Shown: positions 34,853 through 46,700 of the stretch, piece after piece
How the letters are laid out: each line of letters begins with the position of its first letter
Position numbering within the stretch: the first letter of the stretch is position 1
Assembly (NCBI GenBank): GCA_017590115.1
Contig: JAGGNK010006559.1
Location: 6,313,784-6,377,783 of the forward strand
Direction of reading: 5' to 3'
Origin: Montifringilla adamsi
Taxonomy: Eukaryota > Chordata > Aves > Passeriformes > Passeridae
Length of the DNA stretch: 64,000 bases
Program-made: the position numbers and the translations under genes
The notes under the pieces: generated by a model
What the model saw: only the letters and a program-made list of their open reading frames with translations
Database searches by the model: none
What the model was told of the DNA's origin: nothing

Positions 34853-37514
34853 ATAAAGCTGATGCCTGTACATAATTTAGATTATTTTTTTTGGTCTTTG
34901 GTTGGCGCTAAGAGCAAAGGGATTCAGTAGTTGGGCAGTTATTTAAATAAATTAATAATGCATGTGCTGTCCAGCAAGCACCTGTCCTTTGAATGAAAGT
35001 ACATATGTCTGATGCTGTTATTTTTACTGTGTGTTAATCTAGGAGGTATAATGCTCAACATTTCCAAGTATAAACTTTTTCTCCCAGCATTTTTCATTTA
35101 TTTATTTGAAGACAGCATTACCCTGAGCAGCCTGCTTTCTCATTTTCCAACAGACCATCTTGGAAATGACAGCGGACAAGGAGCACTGTGGTTCTCATGG
35201 GAAAGGATGTCTGCCTGCTTTAAGGTGGTGATCATGGGCAGTTCCCATTATTGGATGACATACAGGAATTAATTGCTGTCCTCAGGGCTTGGTAGTACCT
35301 TAGTTAGAATCAATCCCATGGACTGGTCCTGTACTCTGGAACAGATTTGTGAAGAAGATAGATGGGCAGAGGGTGCCTGATAAATAATTGCTCAGGCCAA
35401 CAGCACTGCTGCCTTGGCTGTTAAGGGTACCCATGGTATGATTTCTCAGAACTGTGTTTGTCTCTGCCTGATTCAGAAGTGGAGTCTCTTATTATTATTT
35501 ATTGCTGGTAGAAAATGGCAATGAAAAAAATCCAAAGTGATTGCACCAGAGAAGACTAAAAGGATGAAAGTACTTGTAGAAAGAGTAAAAATTATGGAAA
35601 ATTAATGAAACAGAATGAACCAGAATGAGTGGTGCTGGTTTTTTGTTCCCTGTACTTCCCCATTCTGTCAGGACTGAGTAAATTATGCCAAGTAGAATTG
35701 TGCAGAATTTTGCAATAAATTGCCTGAATTCATCCATACTTACTGCTTTGTGAGGAAGGGAGGCTACTACAGAGGCTGTGGCTACTGCACTTGGAGTACC
35801 TTGTAATTTTGGGCACATTTCCTGAAAACAGAACTCATCTTTCAAGGATCTCCTGAGTCACTTTGAAAAACTCAGGAACCAGTAAACTCCAAAGCTTTTG
35901 ATCATGGTGGTGGAAAGCCCAAAGACTGCATTTTGCCTTTGTCTGTGTGTGAGGCAGGAGTGAAACTGCAGAGCACTGAGCAAAGATACTTCAGTTATCC
36001 CGTGTCTTGCTTTCCCTTTATGGTTTGTTTCAGGTTTTCCTTTCTTATCAAGAAGTGTCTCTTCCCTCCCTGCTCCTTGCCCCAGGCTGTAGCCCTTAAA
36101 GCATCTGGGATGCAATAGCAGAGTAGCAATAGTGGTTTGTTTCTCATCTCACTTAGGAAAAACACTTGGTTTCTGTTGAATCATACCCTTTGTCCTGACA
36201 CAGCTGTTCTCACCACACCCTCTCGTTACTCACTGGGCACCTCCAGCCACGATTTTATTCAGAAAACCTGAAGATGTGCTGTGAACCCCAAATCCCATAT
36301 CTGTATCCAACAGAACTGCTCCTAGTGACAGATGTGTTCTGAAACAAAAAAAATGTGTGTGTACTAAAAAATGAGCTTTTCTGTGCACAAGTTACTCAAC
36401 TTAGTCAGGCTTTTGGCTGTTTCTGTTAGACACCTAACATTTTTTTTACACTTAGAGAGTCAACAGAACAGGAAACTAACATGTAGAGGAGGCAAAGAAT
36501 CCTTAATTTTACAGTTAGGCTTTTTTTTTTTTTATTTCAATCAATAGTTTAACAAGTGCTTAAACTTCCCCAGCAGTTTAATCTGGAACATAGTTGAGAA
36601 GAAAAATATCTTCTATAACTTTACAAAAATAAAAAGATTTTTTTTTCTTTTAAAATCCTGCACTTTAGGCAAGCATGCTCCGACTCAAGCAAGACTGACA
36701 TTATATCCTAAAATACAGACTTCTGTTCATAGAAATGACATTCTACCCCAGGACAGCAGGCACAATATGTAAATGGCATAGAAACAGAGCAAGAACACTT
36801 GTTATGACTTTTCTGATCCCTTTTGTCCTATTTCTTGAATAGAGCCTCTTAAAACAATTTGCCTAAGAATTTCTTTAGGTTGCCATTTCTTCTGTCAGGT
36901 GGGTCCTTCAGTAGGATATTACTGAGGGAAAAGCTTTCACCTGTCTTGGCAACATTGGTAGCAGCTGAAGATACCAACATTAATGGATTCTTTTTTTTTT
37001 TTTTTTTAAACCTTCTGCATTTCAGCAAGGGACAAATCACCCAGCTTGCAGGTCTTCCACTGCTAAACCACTTGCAGCTTAACTTCTTCAGCAGCCAGGG
37101 CTGCCAGCACATGAGGTCAGGTTGGAGAAATAAAATGAATGGAATATATTGTGTCACATATGTATGTGGTGCTGTGCAGCAGTTAATTTAGTGAGTGATG
37201 AAACCAAAAGAGGGGGTTAGCTTAGCTCCTCGTTCTATGCCTGCAAGCAAGGAGAAGCCTCACAGAAAATACAGACTAGCACATAAACTATGCACTCTGA
37301 AGACTTACAGCTTTGTCCAACTTGACTTGTATTGGCTAAAAGAAAAAAATATATAGGCACATGGAGGTAAGCTGGTGCAGCAAATGCTAAGAACCCAGAT
37401 AATAAAATTGTTTCTGTCAACACTACAAATAAACTACAGAAGTCCCCAATCAGATTTCATGTAATGCATTGTGAAGACCTTTTAAAAATACTTCCTTTTT
37501 AAGTGTCTTTAAAC

Positions 37515-40340
37515 AACAGGGGGAAAAAGAGCATTTATTGTACAATTTGTACAGTGAGTTACATTTCCATGTAGTCTAACCATAAACCTTTTTAAACCTA
37601 GACCTTTGCAAGTCTGTGATTCAAAACAGCTGAGACATAAATGTGCTTTTAGAGGTTCTAGCCAGACAGATCTTTCTCTTGAAACTGTTGCAACATTTTT
37701 GACATTAGACAATTTACAAAGGGGCCACAAGGCACTAACAAACTGTAGATGATTGCCCCAATGAGTATAGAAAATCATGCTGTGGAACAGCTCCTTTGGT
37801 CTTTGCTTTCATCCTGCACCACAAGCATGTGCAGATGTCAGCTGGGATCGAGTGTGTGTGGCACTTGCACAGGCAAGTGACATAGTCTGACAACTTCTAA
37901 CCATGGATATTTTTTCAGAGATAGGACCACATGGGAATGGTTGATGGTGGTAAAAGCAGCTTGTCTTGTGTGATCTAAGGAATGCCACACAGTACCTGTC
38001 CTTTTAAATAAAAACTAGTGTGAATTCACTCCTGCTGCTAGATCTCAAATAGAAGTCAGAAATGAAGCAGGTACTTCGGGGACTTGTTTGACTGTAACAG
38101 CTCAGTAACCCAGTTAGAGATATGCTGGTGGCACTCCGCTGACTACAAAACTCAATCTAGAGAAAACCAAACTCCATGCTGGTTTGTAACTACTCTGTCA
38201 GGGGCATCCTGTCTCCTTCTTGACCCTCTAGTTAAAACTGTGCCCCCCACCAGCAACTGATCCAGAGCTGGCTCTTCAAGTAGGTTTCACTGCATGGAGC
38301 AAAAAATACATCAAGAAATGCTGATCAGAACTGCTGTTGTTCATAGGGCTCAATTCACCATGGTGACTTGGCTTTCAGATCCTTCCAACAGGCTGAAGGA
38401 GGATCTGACATCAAATGGATGGATAAACACTTTCTCTGGTGACTACTGAGCCAACCAGAGCTCCATTCCTGACTCTTAAGTATCAGTTTTCTGTGACTTT
38501 TCATTTTTCTGAGGAAAAAATACGAAAGATGTGGTCTGACTCAGCAGCACATCTATCTATGATACTGCTCCTTCCCTCTGTCTTCCTGCTGTCTCAAAAC
38601 TAGGTGAACTCATTCTGTTCCAACTCTGAGGAAATTCACATCCATGTTTGCAAGGAATGCTTTTGCTATAGTAGTCAGTATGAGGACTCACAATGTAAAG
38701 ATTTTCATTCAAAACATACTTTTCCTAGGACACTGAAAATAATACATTAAAGGTTCTTTTTCTGACACAATACTGGGTTGGGCAGCTAGCAGCTGCTTAT
38801 GCTGTGAAGAAACACTACAATTTTCTCCTTATGTTTTTTACAGATGTTCCTGCTCTTCCTGTGAGCCAAAATGTGTACATGAGTAAAAGCCACAGCCCAA
38901 ACACAAGATTATGCTCTAAGTTCACTCCCCATTAAAGCTGAGGAGCATGGTTCATCTATGAACTTCCAACTCCTTGCTGGTCTTAAACATCTCCCCTACT
39001 GCTTCCAGAGTCTGCTCTGATTTGCATCAGGGCACAAAAGGATATATTCACCACTGAGGGAAACCTGAGAGTTTCCAGGGCAGGCTCTAGTTGACAAATG
39101 CTCTCTGAGGGCTGTGTCTCTCCACCTTCCCAGCAGTGTCTCCGCAAAACAATGCTGATTTAAGATTTATGAAACTGTGGCATGTATTGGGACACTTCAG
39201 TAAGGAGGAAAGGAAGGACATGGTTGCATTAGTGCATCTCTTGCTCCTCCCTCTCTAAGACTGGGCCGATGTTCCTCCATCTGAGGGTGTTTCCAGCTGC
39301 TTTCTTGCTCTACCAGGAACCACACCACGCTTGCTGCTGTAACCCTTTTCCCTGTTCTTACACGAGGTCACATGACTAACAAAATTCTGCTGAATAGGGC
39401 TGCAGAACACATGAGATCCCATTTGCTTTACTCTGCCCACCCAGCTGACCCAAGCACTGCATGTGGAGTATGTAAGGCCTCAGGAATACGGAAAGAGAAG
39501 TCTTTCCTGTAGCCTACTATTGGCAGCTTACCTGCACTCTGTGCATCCGACAGGAAAATTGCTGCTGCTGGCTGGCTTTGAGGGGGCTTCGTTGTAACTA
39601 CTCTCTAGATACAAAGGGAGGCCTCGAAGCAATTACACAGCTAAGTTAATTGAATGAGAAAATACTAAACCACTGGTTATTTTTACAACTTAATGATTGT
39701 AAAAATAGCTTAAATTACTCAGAGTATTTTTTTTTTTAATTAGGGGTATCAACCATTTAGCACTTTTTGAACAGAGGGCTGTTGATTTGCTGATTCTTTC
39801 TGTATTATGAGCTGTGAGATAATGGCAAGATAAATCTTTGTGGGTTTCCTCCTTATATACATATCTACATCAGAGCTGTGAAGTCAGAGGGGGAAGCTGC
39901 TATCACAGTACTGGCACAACACCGAGCCCTTCCCCAGAGCTAAATTCTGATGAGAAATCAGGCTTTGGGGATAAGAGTACCACAACAGTAAGAAGGCAGA
40001 GATGACTGAAGCAGGATCATAGAGTTCATCCCGGCAGTTAAAAAAAATAAAAAAAAGGGAGACCCCCTCCCTCCCCCCAGAAGTCTGCAGTCCTAAAGTG
40101 CAATTACTTTTGTGCAGTCGTGTCAGGCCAGGGATCAGACTGGATGAAGTTCAAAGCACAAACATCAAACGAGTGCCGTTCGGGATTCGAGGAGGAAGAG
40201 GGAAGTAAGGAAAAGAACAACAGTTCTCAGGCATTCAAGTGCATCAAGAAAATAAATGTCCTTTTCTGTCTGAAGAAAAACAACCCCCAGTCTGGTGGAA
40301 TCCTGGCTTTGTAGTCATGAAAAATAAGTTTTCCTCGCTT
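37515..40340 (-). other. APCDD1: Probable APCDD1 3' UTR
   Basis: No other gene is recognisable between the APCDD1 stop and the first canonical - strand AATAAA downstream (+ strand TTTATT at 37534-37539), and the sequence looks single-copy with moderate GC. The UTR could instead end earlier at a variant signal or run on to the hexamers at 36531-36536 or 36254-36259. This is inference from signals alone. Confidence 0.4.
37534..37539 (-). terminator. APCDD1: Candidate APCDD1 poly(A) signal
   Basis: AATAAA on the - strand is the first canonical hexamer seen after the stop, about 2.8 kb away. A T-rich then TGTTGTTT stretch follows within about 35 bases on the - strand and could act as the downstream element. 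It sits beside the near-palindrome TGTACAATTTGTACA. Confidence 0.35.
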
Positions 40341-40789
40341 CTAGCTGAGAATGTCCCAATATGACACAGTACAAATAAACAACAAAGCAAGAGCTGGGGT
40401 ACTGGGATATTTTTCCGGTGCCCTGCTGCTATACAGCCTGATTTTATTCTCCTCGGGTGACTCTTCAGATCTGGGTACTGATGAGGCGCACTGAATTAAA
40501 GGCATCTGGTAGGAAGTGGCTCTTTTCTCGGGTCGGTCGGGGCTGGAGCCGTCGCTCGGTCTCTGGCCATTGTAGAGCAGGTACCTGCCCCAGGCATCCT
40601 GCTCCATCTTGAAGATTTCGTACTCGGTGTGAGGTAGGCGGATGCCGAGCGCGATGCAGCCGTTCGTGTGGGTGACGTCCTGCTGAACCCCAACCTGCCA
40701 GGATCCCTGTGCTCCACACTCATTCCCGTTGAAGACATTGAGCAGCGAGGCTGTGGATATATCCATGGGAGTGACCTTCATGTGATTCA
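40341..40789 (-). CDS. APCDD1: APCDD1 coding exon 5 (C-terminus and membrane segment)
   Basis: Acceptor CTCTCACAG lies on the - strand, and the reading completes the split valine: [10 protein letters not shown] and onward, through [14 protein letters not shown] and the conserved [21 protein letters not shown] variable linker ([20 protein letters not shown]) and the hydrophobic [15 protein letters not shown] follow, with the stop at 40341-40343. The last 45 residues are the least conserved against human, as usual for this family. Confidence 0.96.
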
Positions 40790-43700
40790 CTGTGAGAGAG
40801 GAAGAGGAGAGCTGTTAGCAGAGGGACAAAAAGAAAAACAAAGCCAACATGCAGATTGGGGCACGCCTCTTAAATCAAAAATGTCTCCCCTTGTTCCTTC
40901 TTAGACTAGTTTTTCACATTACAGGTGTGGCCAGCAAATCTAGGAGCATTATATTATGTCTTTGTCTGTGCAAAACTTGCTTTTTGCAAAGAAAAAACCC
41001 CCTCCAACTCAGTTGAAGAAAACCTGATGGCCACGTATCTCAGCCAGAGATTAAGCAGAGCTTTTCATAAATTCCAGACAATCCTTTACAGATAAAGCCT
41101 CGTTGGTTATACTAGGAGATAAGGAAAAGAGGAAACAATAAAACTTTGCTCATGTTTTATTACTGTCTGTATTAATTCGTAAGTGAAGCATTTATCATAT
41201 TTTTCATAATTTCTTAACATTTGCTAGCTACCCCGTAAACCTAATAAAATAATTAGTTCCCACTGGGAAATCTGTAAAACAGCACAGTTGCACTATCATC
41301 CTATATTACCTGTCCTTTTTTGCATGAATTATAAAATATAGATGACCTACAGAAAGATGTTTTTTCTCATCTCTCAACATTGGCTGCAGCTTGCTGTATC
41401 AAATGTAGAACTGCTGCAGCTTCTTTAGTTCTAACCTGCTTGTATTTCAAAGGAGTTTAAGGCATATAAAGTTTCATTTTCCAGCCAAGTTAAAGTTGAG
41501 AAAAGCCAAAATGAATGAGCCTGCAGAAGCTGAATAGAGATTTTTCCTGGTGTGTGTTTGACATTGTATATCAAGAAAAGGGGATCTGAATGGATTGGTG
41601 CTGACCAAACCAGAAGCAAATAACCATCCCTCATGCCTCTCAACATACCAAAATCCCAAATTCTCTTGCAGATCATTTTATAGTAAGATTTGTTGTGAGC
41701 TTTTCCTGAGCTTTTATAAACAGCCATTTGACTCTATGGCTCTGCAATTCACATTATTTACTCTAGCTGGAGTAAAAAGTAATTTATAGAAATTGAACCT
41801 AAAAGTTTCACCTAAGCCAAATTAGTGACCTTGATCTGTAAGGTACGTTGGCACAACATAAACCAGAAATGCAAACTGGATTTCATGCCAGGAGCTGAGC
41901 TGGGACATGCTGCACATGCACCTCTAAATAGCCAAAGTTCTGACAGGGAAGGGTATCCCCCATCTCCTACAAAAAAATCTCAGATAAATAAATTATTCTA
42001 GTTGGACGCTTTTCTAAATTAGACCCATGCGTGATGCTTTACACTTCTAATGTGGGAACTGAAATAAGGAGAAGAGCCTACAGAGGGCTTGAGGCTACCA
42101 GAGGCGCCGCTGGGGCTGGTGCCGTGGTGGGATGTTGTGTTTTGGAGATGTTTGCTTGTGTGAGTGGCTCAGGCCCCTGAGCTCTTTTTAAGCAAGGTTC
42201 CATGGGGCTGTTTGCATGAGAAAGCTTCTCAGCCATGGGTGGTGTCACCACGGAGAGCTGCTTTCCAAAGTTCCCCATGGGTTTGGGTTGGATACATTTT
42301 GTCTTCGCTCTGGCATCTTTAACAGGACTGTCTTTAGGGACACTCTTATTTGCTTGAGGGCCCCTTGGGAGCACATGAAAAGATGCATGCTGCTGCATCT
42401 GCCTTCCACAGAAAATTATTTATACCACTTCAGATCTGAAATGCCTTCTGAAGATGCTTTTTTCTCTCTACTGAAGGAGCCCTAGGACACAGATCTAACC
42501 ACTTCTCTTAGAGGCTTGACGTCTGGCCACTGGACTTCATGATCACTAAGTAATGTGGAGTCTTATTTTCTTATACTTAAGAAAAGTATAAGAACTTAAA
42601 GACCTCTGTCTCAAATGAGTATTGCTTCAGCCGTGTGAAATGCCATGCAGCTGTATAGTTTGGCTGGGCATTCCCACAATGCCTGCAAACTTCCCAAGAA
42701 ATTATGAACTCCTGCAAATCCCAGAATGAAATCATCAGCAACCAAATCATTATAAGCAAACTACACTGGTCCATAACTACATTCCTCCCCACTGTATTAA
42801 GCAACTCTACCTTTGAACACAAACTCCGTGCCACCCATGACTTTGGACGAGTGGACTCCCCGGCTGTAGCGTCCCTTGGCATAGATGGTGAAGGTGGGGT
42901 GCTTGCAGATGGGGTCGGAGTAGTGGTAGTAGTGGCCCTCCCAGGTGTTGTTGTTGTCGTGGAAGATGAAGTGCCGAGTCAGGAAGAGCACCTCCGGCCG
43001 CACCTCACAGCGCTGGCTCACCCACTCTCCGTGCAGCCCGATGGTCAGGTCTGCCTTGGGGGGCAGGATGGGTGGGTGGTGCTCATCCGAGCGGTAGATG
43101 ATCCTGCAGGCGATGCACATGTGGTCGTGGTTCTGAAACAAAGCAGAGAGAAACCCTCAGTAGGCATCACCTGGGCAATGCATCAGGCCAGCCACTTCAT
43201 GCTGAAGTGACACCAGCTCCACATTTTAAGGAATGCATTGTCATTTCTGATCTTGTTAGTGGTACTATTTGGTTTTGTATTTGTAAGACTGTACAGCAGA
43301 GGAGCATGTAAGAAATTAATTCCCTTGTCTGCATTTATCTGAAATTAACATTTTAGTTCAGGATCCAGAAAAGGCTGACTTTATCCTTCAAATCATACAA
43401 GAAGATGGCAGATGGCAATTTACCCCGGCCCCAAAAGAGTATCTGGGGTGTCTTAGAAGGGGTCTGCAGGCTCCAAGTCTGTGGCAGGAGTGGAGAAATT
43501 TCAGGCTGAGGCTTCCACCTCCAGAGCAACACCATTTATAGCTACTTTGCATAGACCATTATTCTGCATCCTAGGGACATAGAACTGCAGCCATTTCATT
43601 GATTTCCTATTGGTGAAAAGACTTCGGATGACTGTCTGGTCTGGGACGGGGCAAATATAAACCCTGTTTAATATGTGTAAAAGAAATATTTTGTGGGTGT

Positions 43701-46700
43701 TGTAAGTTGTTCTCTAAAGCTACCTACAGTCATTTTATTGGAGGAATTCAGGGCACTAATGAAGATTGTGTGAATGTCACCGCTAAAGTGAGCTGGAGCT
43801 GAAAGCAGTGAGTGGAGAAATGCTGACTTCATAGCAGCTCATGTGGACTTTAAAGTAAGAGCAGTGAATATGAGCATTTATGTTACAGAGGGTACTCAGA
43901 GAGGCCTCAGAAAAGAGGGCTGGAAAGGTGTACATAGAAAAGCTATTTCTGTAAATCTCCCAGATGGCTGCATGTTGAGCTTTAGCTCTTAACTCGATGC
44001 ACCTCAGGAAAACACCTCACAGCTTGAATGTGGTGGATGTGAGTAACCTGCCAGTGTGTCTCCCTCTCTCCAGGAAGGATCGAGGAGAGTCCTTGAGAGA
44101 TGAAAGCGCAGGATCTGTGTTGGTTGATCTGAACCACTGCTGGCCAACAGCCCTGATCTGAGGAGGAAGGAGGTTGGACTTGGTGACCTCCCGAGGGTCT
44201 TTCCACCCCTAAACACATGGTTTTCTAGAGACCACATGTGCTGACATGCTCTTAAAGTGGATGTAGTCCTTTCCCACTGTGGAGCTTGTAAGCAAATTTT
44301 AAGATATGTTTTTTTCAGCTAAATTCTGCAAGCAGGTTAGTACCTTAGTGAAATACAAAGAACATTTAATTGAGTAATTTAACTGCAACTGGTGACATTA
44401 GTACAGATATACCTACAAAAAATATCTTTCAATTGTAATAGAAATAATGTTATGGTATTTTTTTTTTTCTGGAGATGAAGATGCCAGTGCCTTTTAACCA
44501 CACATTTCCGTCCTGCCGTGGGGCAGACTGGCTGCAATGTTCCCTGACACATTAAGGTCACTGATGACAGTAACTTTATGGCTGTGATTGCCCCACTCAC
44601 ATAAGGTGAAGCCAGAAAGCAAGAAAAAGACAGTGCTATAAAACTAAAAATAGCTTATATAAGTTGAACCCATCAATAGTAGGAGAGAATTTCTGCTACA
44701 GTCCCTTTTCTCCTGAAGTGAATTTGAAAGCTTCTATCATCTCCCAGAGGAGACCCTGGCAGGGCAGTACAGTGGTTTGGTTTATATTCACATTTTCCTC
44801 CCAGGAGTCCATCCTCCAAAAACAGTTTGTGAGCCAAGGCAATTGAACCTGGGAACCAGTGATTTCTGTTGCCCTTGTTCAAAATCTGAAGAGAACCAAA
44901 CAACAACTCAGCCTGTTTTCTTTTTTGGTCACCGCTGGCCACCATTACACTGTGAGCAGAGGTGACCCCTTTGGCAAACTCGAGGAAGGTCCCTGTTAAC
45001 CCTCTATTACTTGTCTGCAGATCACCTAGCTCTTAGACTGTGGTCCTGAACTACTGTAGCTCTGTGCAGCCCTTGTGATTCTGAAGGCTTTGCACCTGTG
45101 AGGGTGGGCTGCTGAGGAATATCCATCCTGATGTCTTCTAGTCACTGACGGTGTGCCCAAATGAAGGGGCTGAGGTAACCAGAAACTTTTTGCATCGAAC
45201 TGTGAGTGCAGCAGGGAGAGGTTGGGGTGGTGAGGGAGGAAGCAGAAACATCCCTTTCACAGCTGTGAGACACCAGCTGGCTCCAGCCCCTCACTGGATG
45301 TACTCAGAATCCATTGCTTTCTTCAGGCCAGCATTTGAATCTAAGCCCACATAAACCTTTTTTGCTGTGATACTATCTTTCACAAAGTTATAAACTTGTT
45401 AGTGGAAGAATATGCCACGTATAAACTCCCTCAGTATGATTTTTTGCCCAAGTAATGGGCAAGGGAAAAAGCAAAGCTAGTTCTGAGGCAACTTGACTTA
45501 ATTATGGAGTAATTTATGTTTAACAATTGACTGTATATTTCACTCTTGCTTTTTTAGGTCAGCTGCTCTTGGCTCTTAATTACACTATCTGAGGCTTTGC
45601 AAATCACTCCCTTTCCGTGTGTTTCAGGGAAAGATTATTTTCTAAAAACAGGCATTCAAACAAAATAGGGAACAGAGACAGAGGACGTTTGAGTCCAAAC
45701 AGGATTAAGAGCTCTCTAATAAAAAGCTCATTGGGGCATGACATAAACTAAAAAGCAATAAAACAAGCACAGGACAGGATGAACATCGGTTCTGTGTTTT
45801 GATTATCTTAGGTGCATAGTGCAGTATTTTTAATAGTGGGGCCTTGCTAGAAGGACTGGGCTCTAAAATAGCTGGAAGATTCCTTCCCATGATGGGTGGT
45901 TCCTTGCAGCTCTGCAGTGCCAAAGCCATAGTGACAACATTCCTCATCCTTCCAGGTGTTTCTTTAAAGCCAATTTCTGAACTAATCCACAAAGCCATGT
46001 GTGCCAAAACAAGCCTGAATCTCTGGCTGAAAACTCAATTCCTGTAGCTGGGGAGAAAATAGCTTAGGATCTAAAAATTCCCATCACCATTTTTTCTTAT
46101 CACTCTGTCCTGCTGTCTCAGCTGAAGTGGTAATAAGGCCAGAGAGCTCTGGAAGCCAAGCAAGGGGGATTCCAATTAAAAAAAACAAACAAAGATGAGG
46201 TTCCTTCATCTTTTTCCCAATTGCTATAGATAGTCAGAAACATAAACCCTCCCAGCACAATTTAATTTTCTCTTAAGTTCTGTGGAATTCTATGGCTGCC
46301 TAAGACTAATTATCTGACACTGACTATGCCACATAGCATGTGACTGGCTCTGTCATGTTGTACCCAGCATATCCTTGTTGCGGGGAGACATGAGATGAGG
46401 GACCAGGCATCGGATTTCCTCAAGCACGGGCTCAGGCTTGAACTGTGTGTGCAGTACAGATATAACCATAATCCTGGGATATGGTAGGGGCCAACAGGCA
46501 CAAAAGCTGGGGTAAGAAAGCCCTGCCATGTGAATGCATGTATTACTGTGAGGGGAAGTGCTGAAGAAGAGGGGAGACAGCAGCTACACTCAGCTATGGC
46601 CTTGCACACCTCCTGAATACCACGTGTCACGGGCAGGACTCGGTGGGACTGGAACGAGTCATGCCTGGTCAGGATGCTTTAAACCTCACCACCCAAAGAA

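Larger units (their letters stand above)
26606..37514. other. Intergenic region between convergent VAPA and APCDD1
   Basis: This is about 11 kb with no recognisable protein-coding exon. It contains two LTRs (28.95-30.51 kb), T-rich low-complexity stretches (28110-28150, 30550-30595), the poly(T)/GC-rich block (33843-34330) and an antisense CR1 (34345-34852). I see nothing identifiable in 26.6-28.9, 30.6-33.8 and 34.9-37.5 kb. The boundaries depend on the uncertain 3' ends of both genes. Confidence 0.6.

Noticed and set aside
35495..35845. 116-codon open frame on -
   Set aside because: The first part looks protein-like, but I find no family, no splice context and a tail of low-complexity hydrophobic residues. 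Too weak to call.
45705..46007. 100-codon open frame on - in APCDD1 intron 3
   Set aside because: No family was recognised and no splice sites fit it to APCDD1. Length is within chance expectation for this much sequence.
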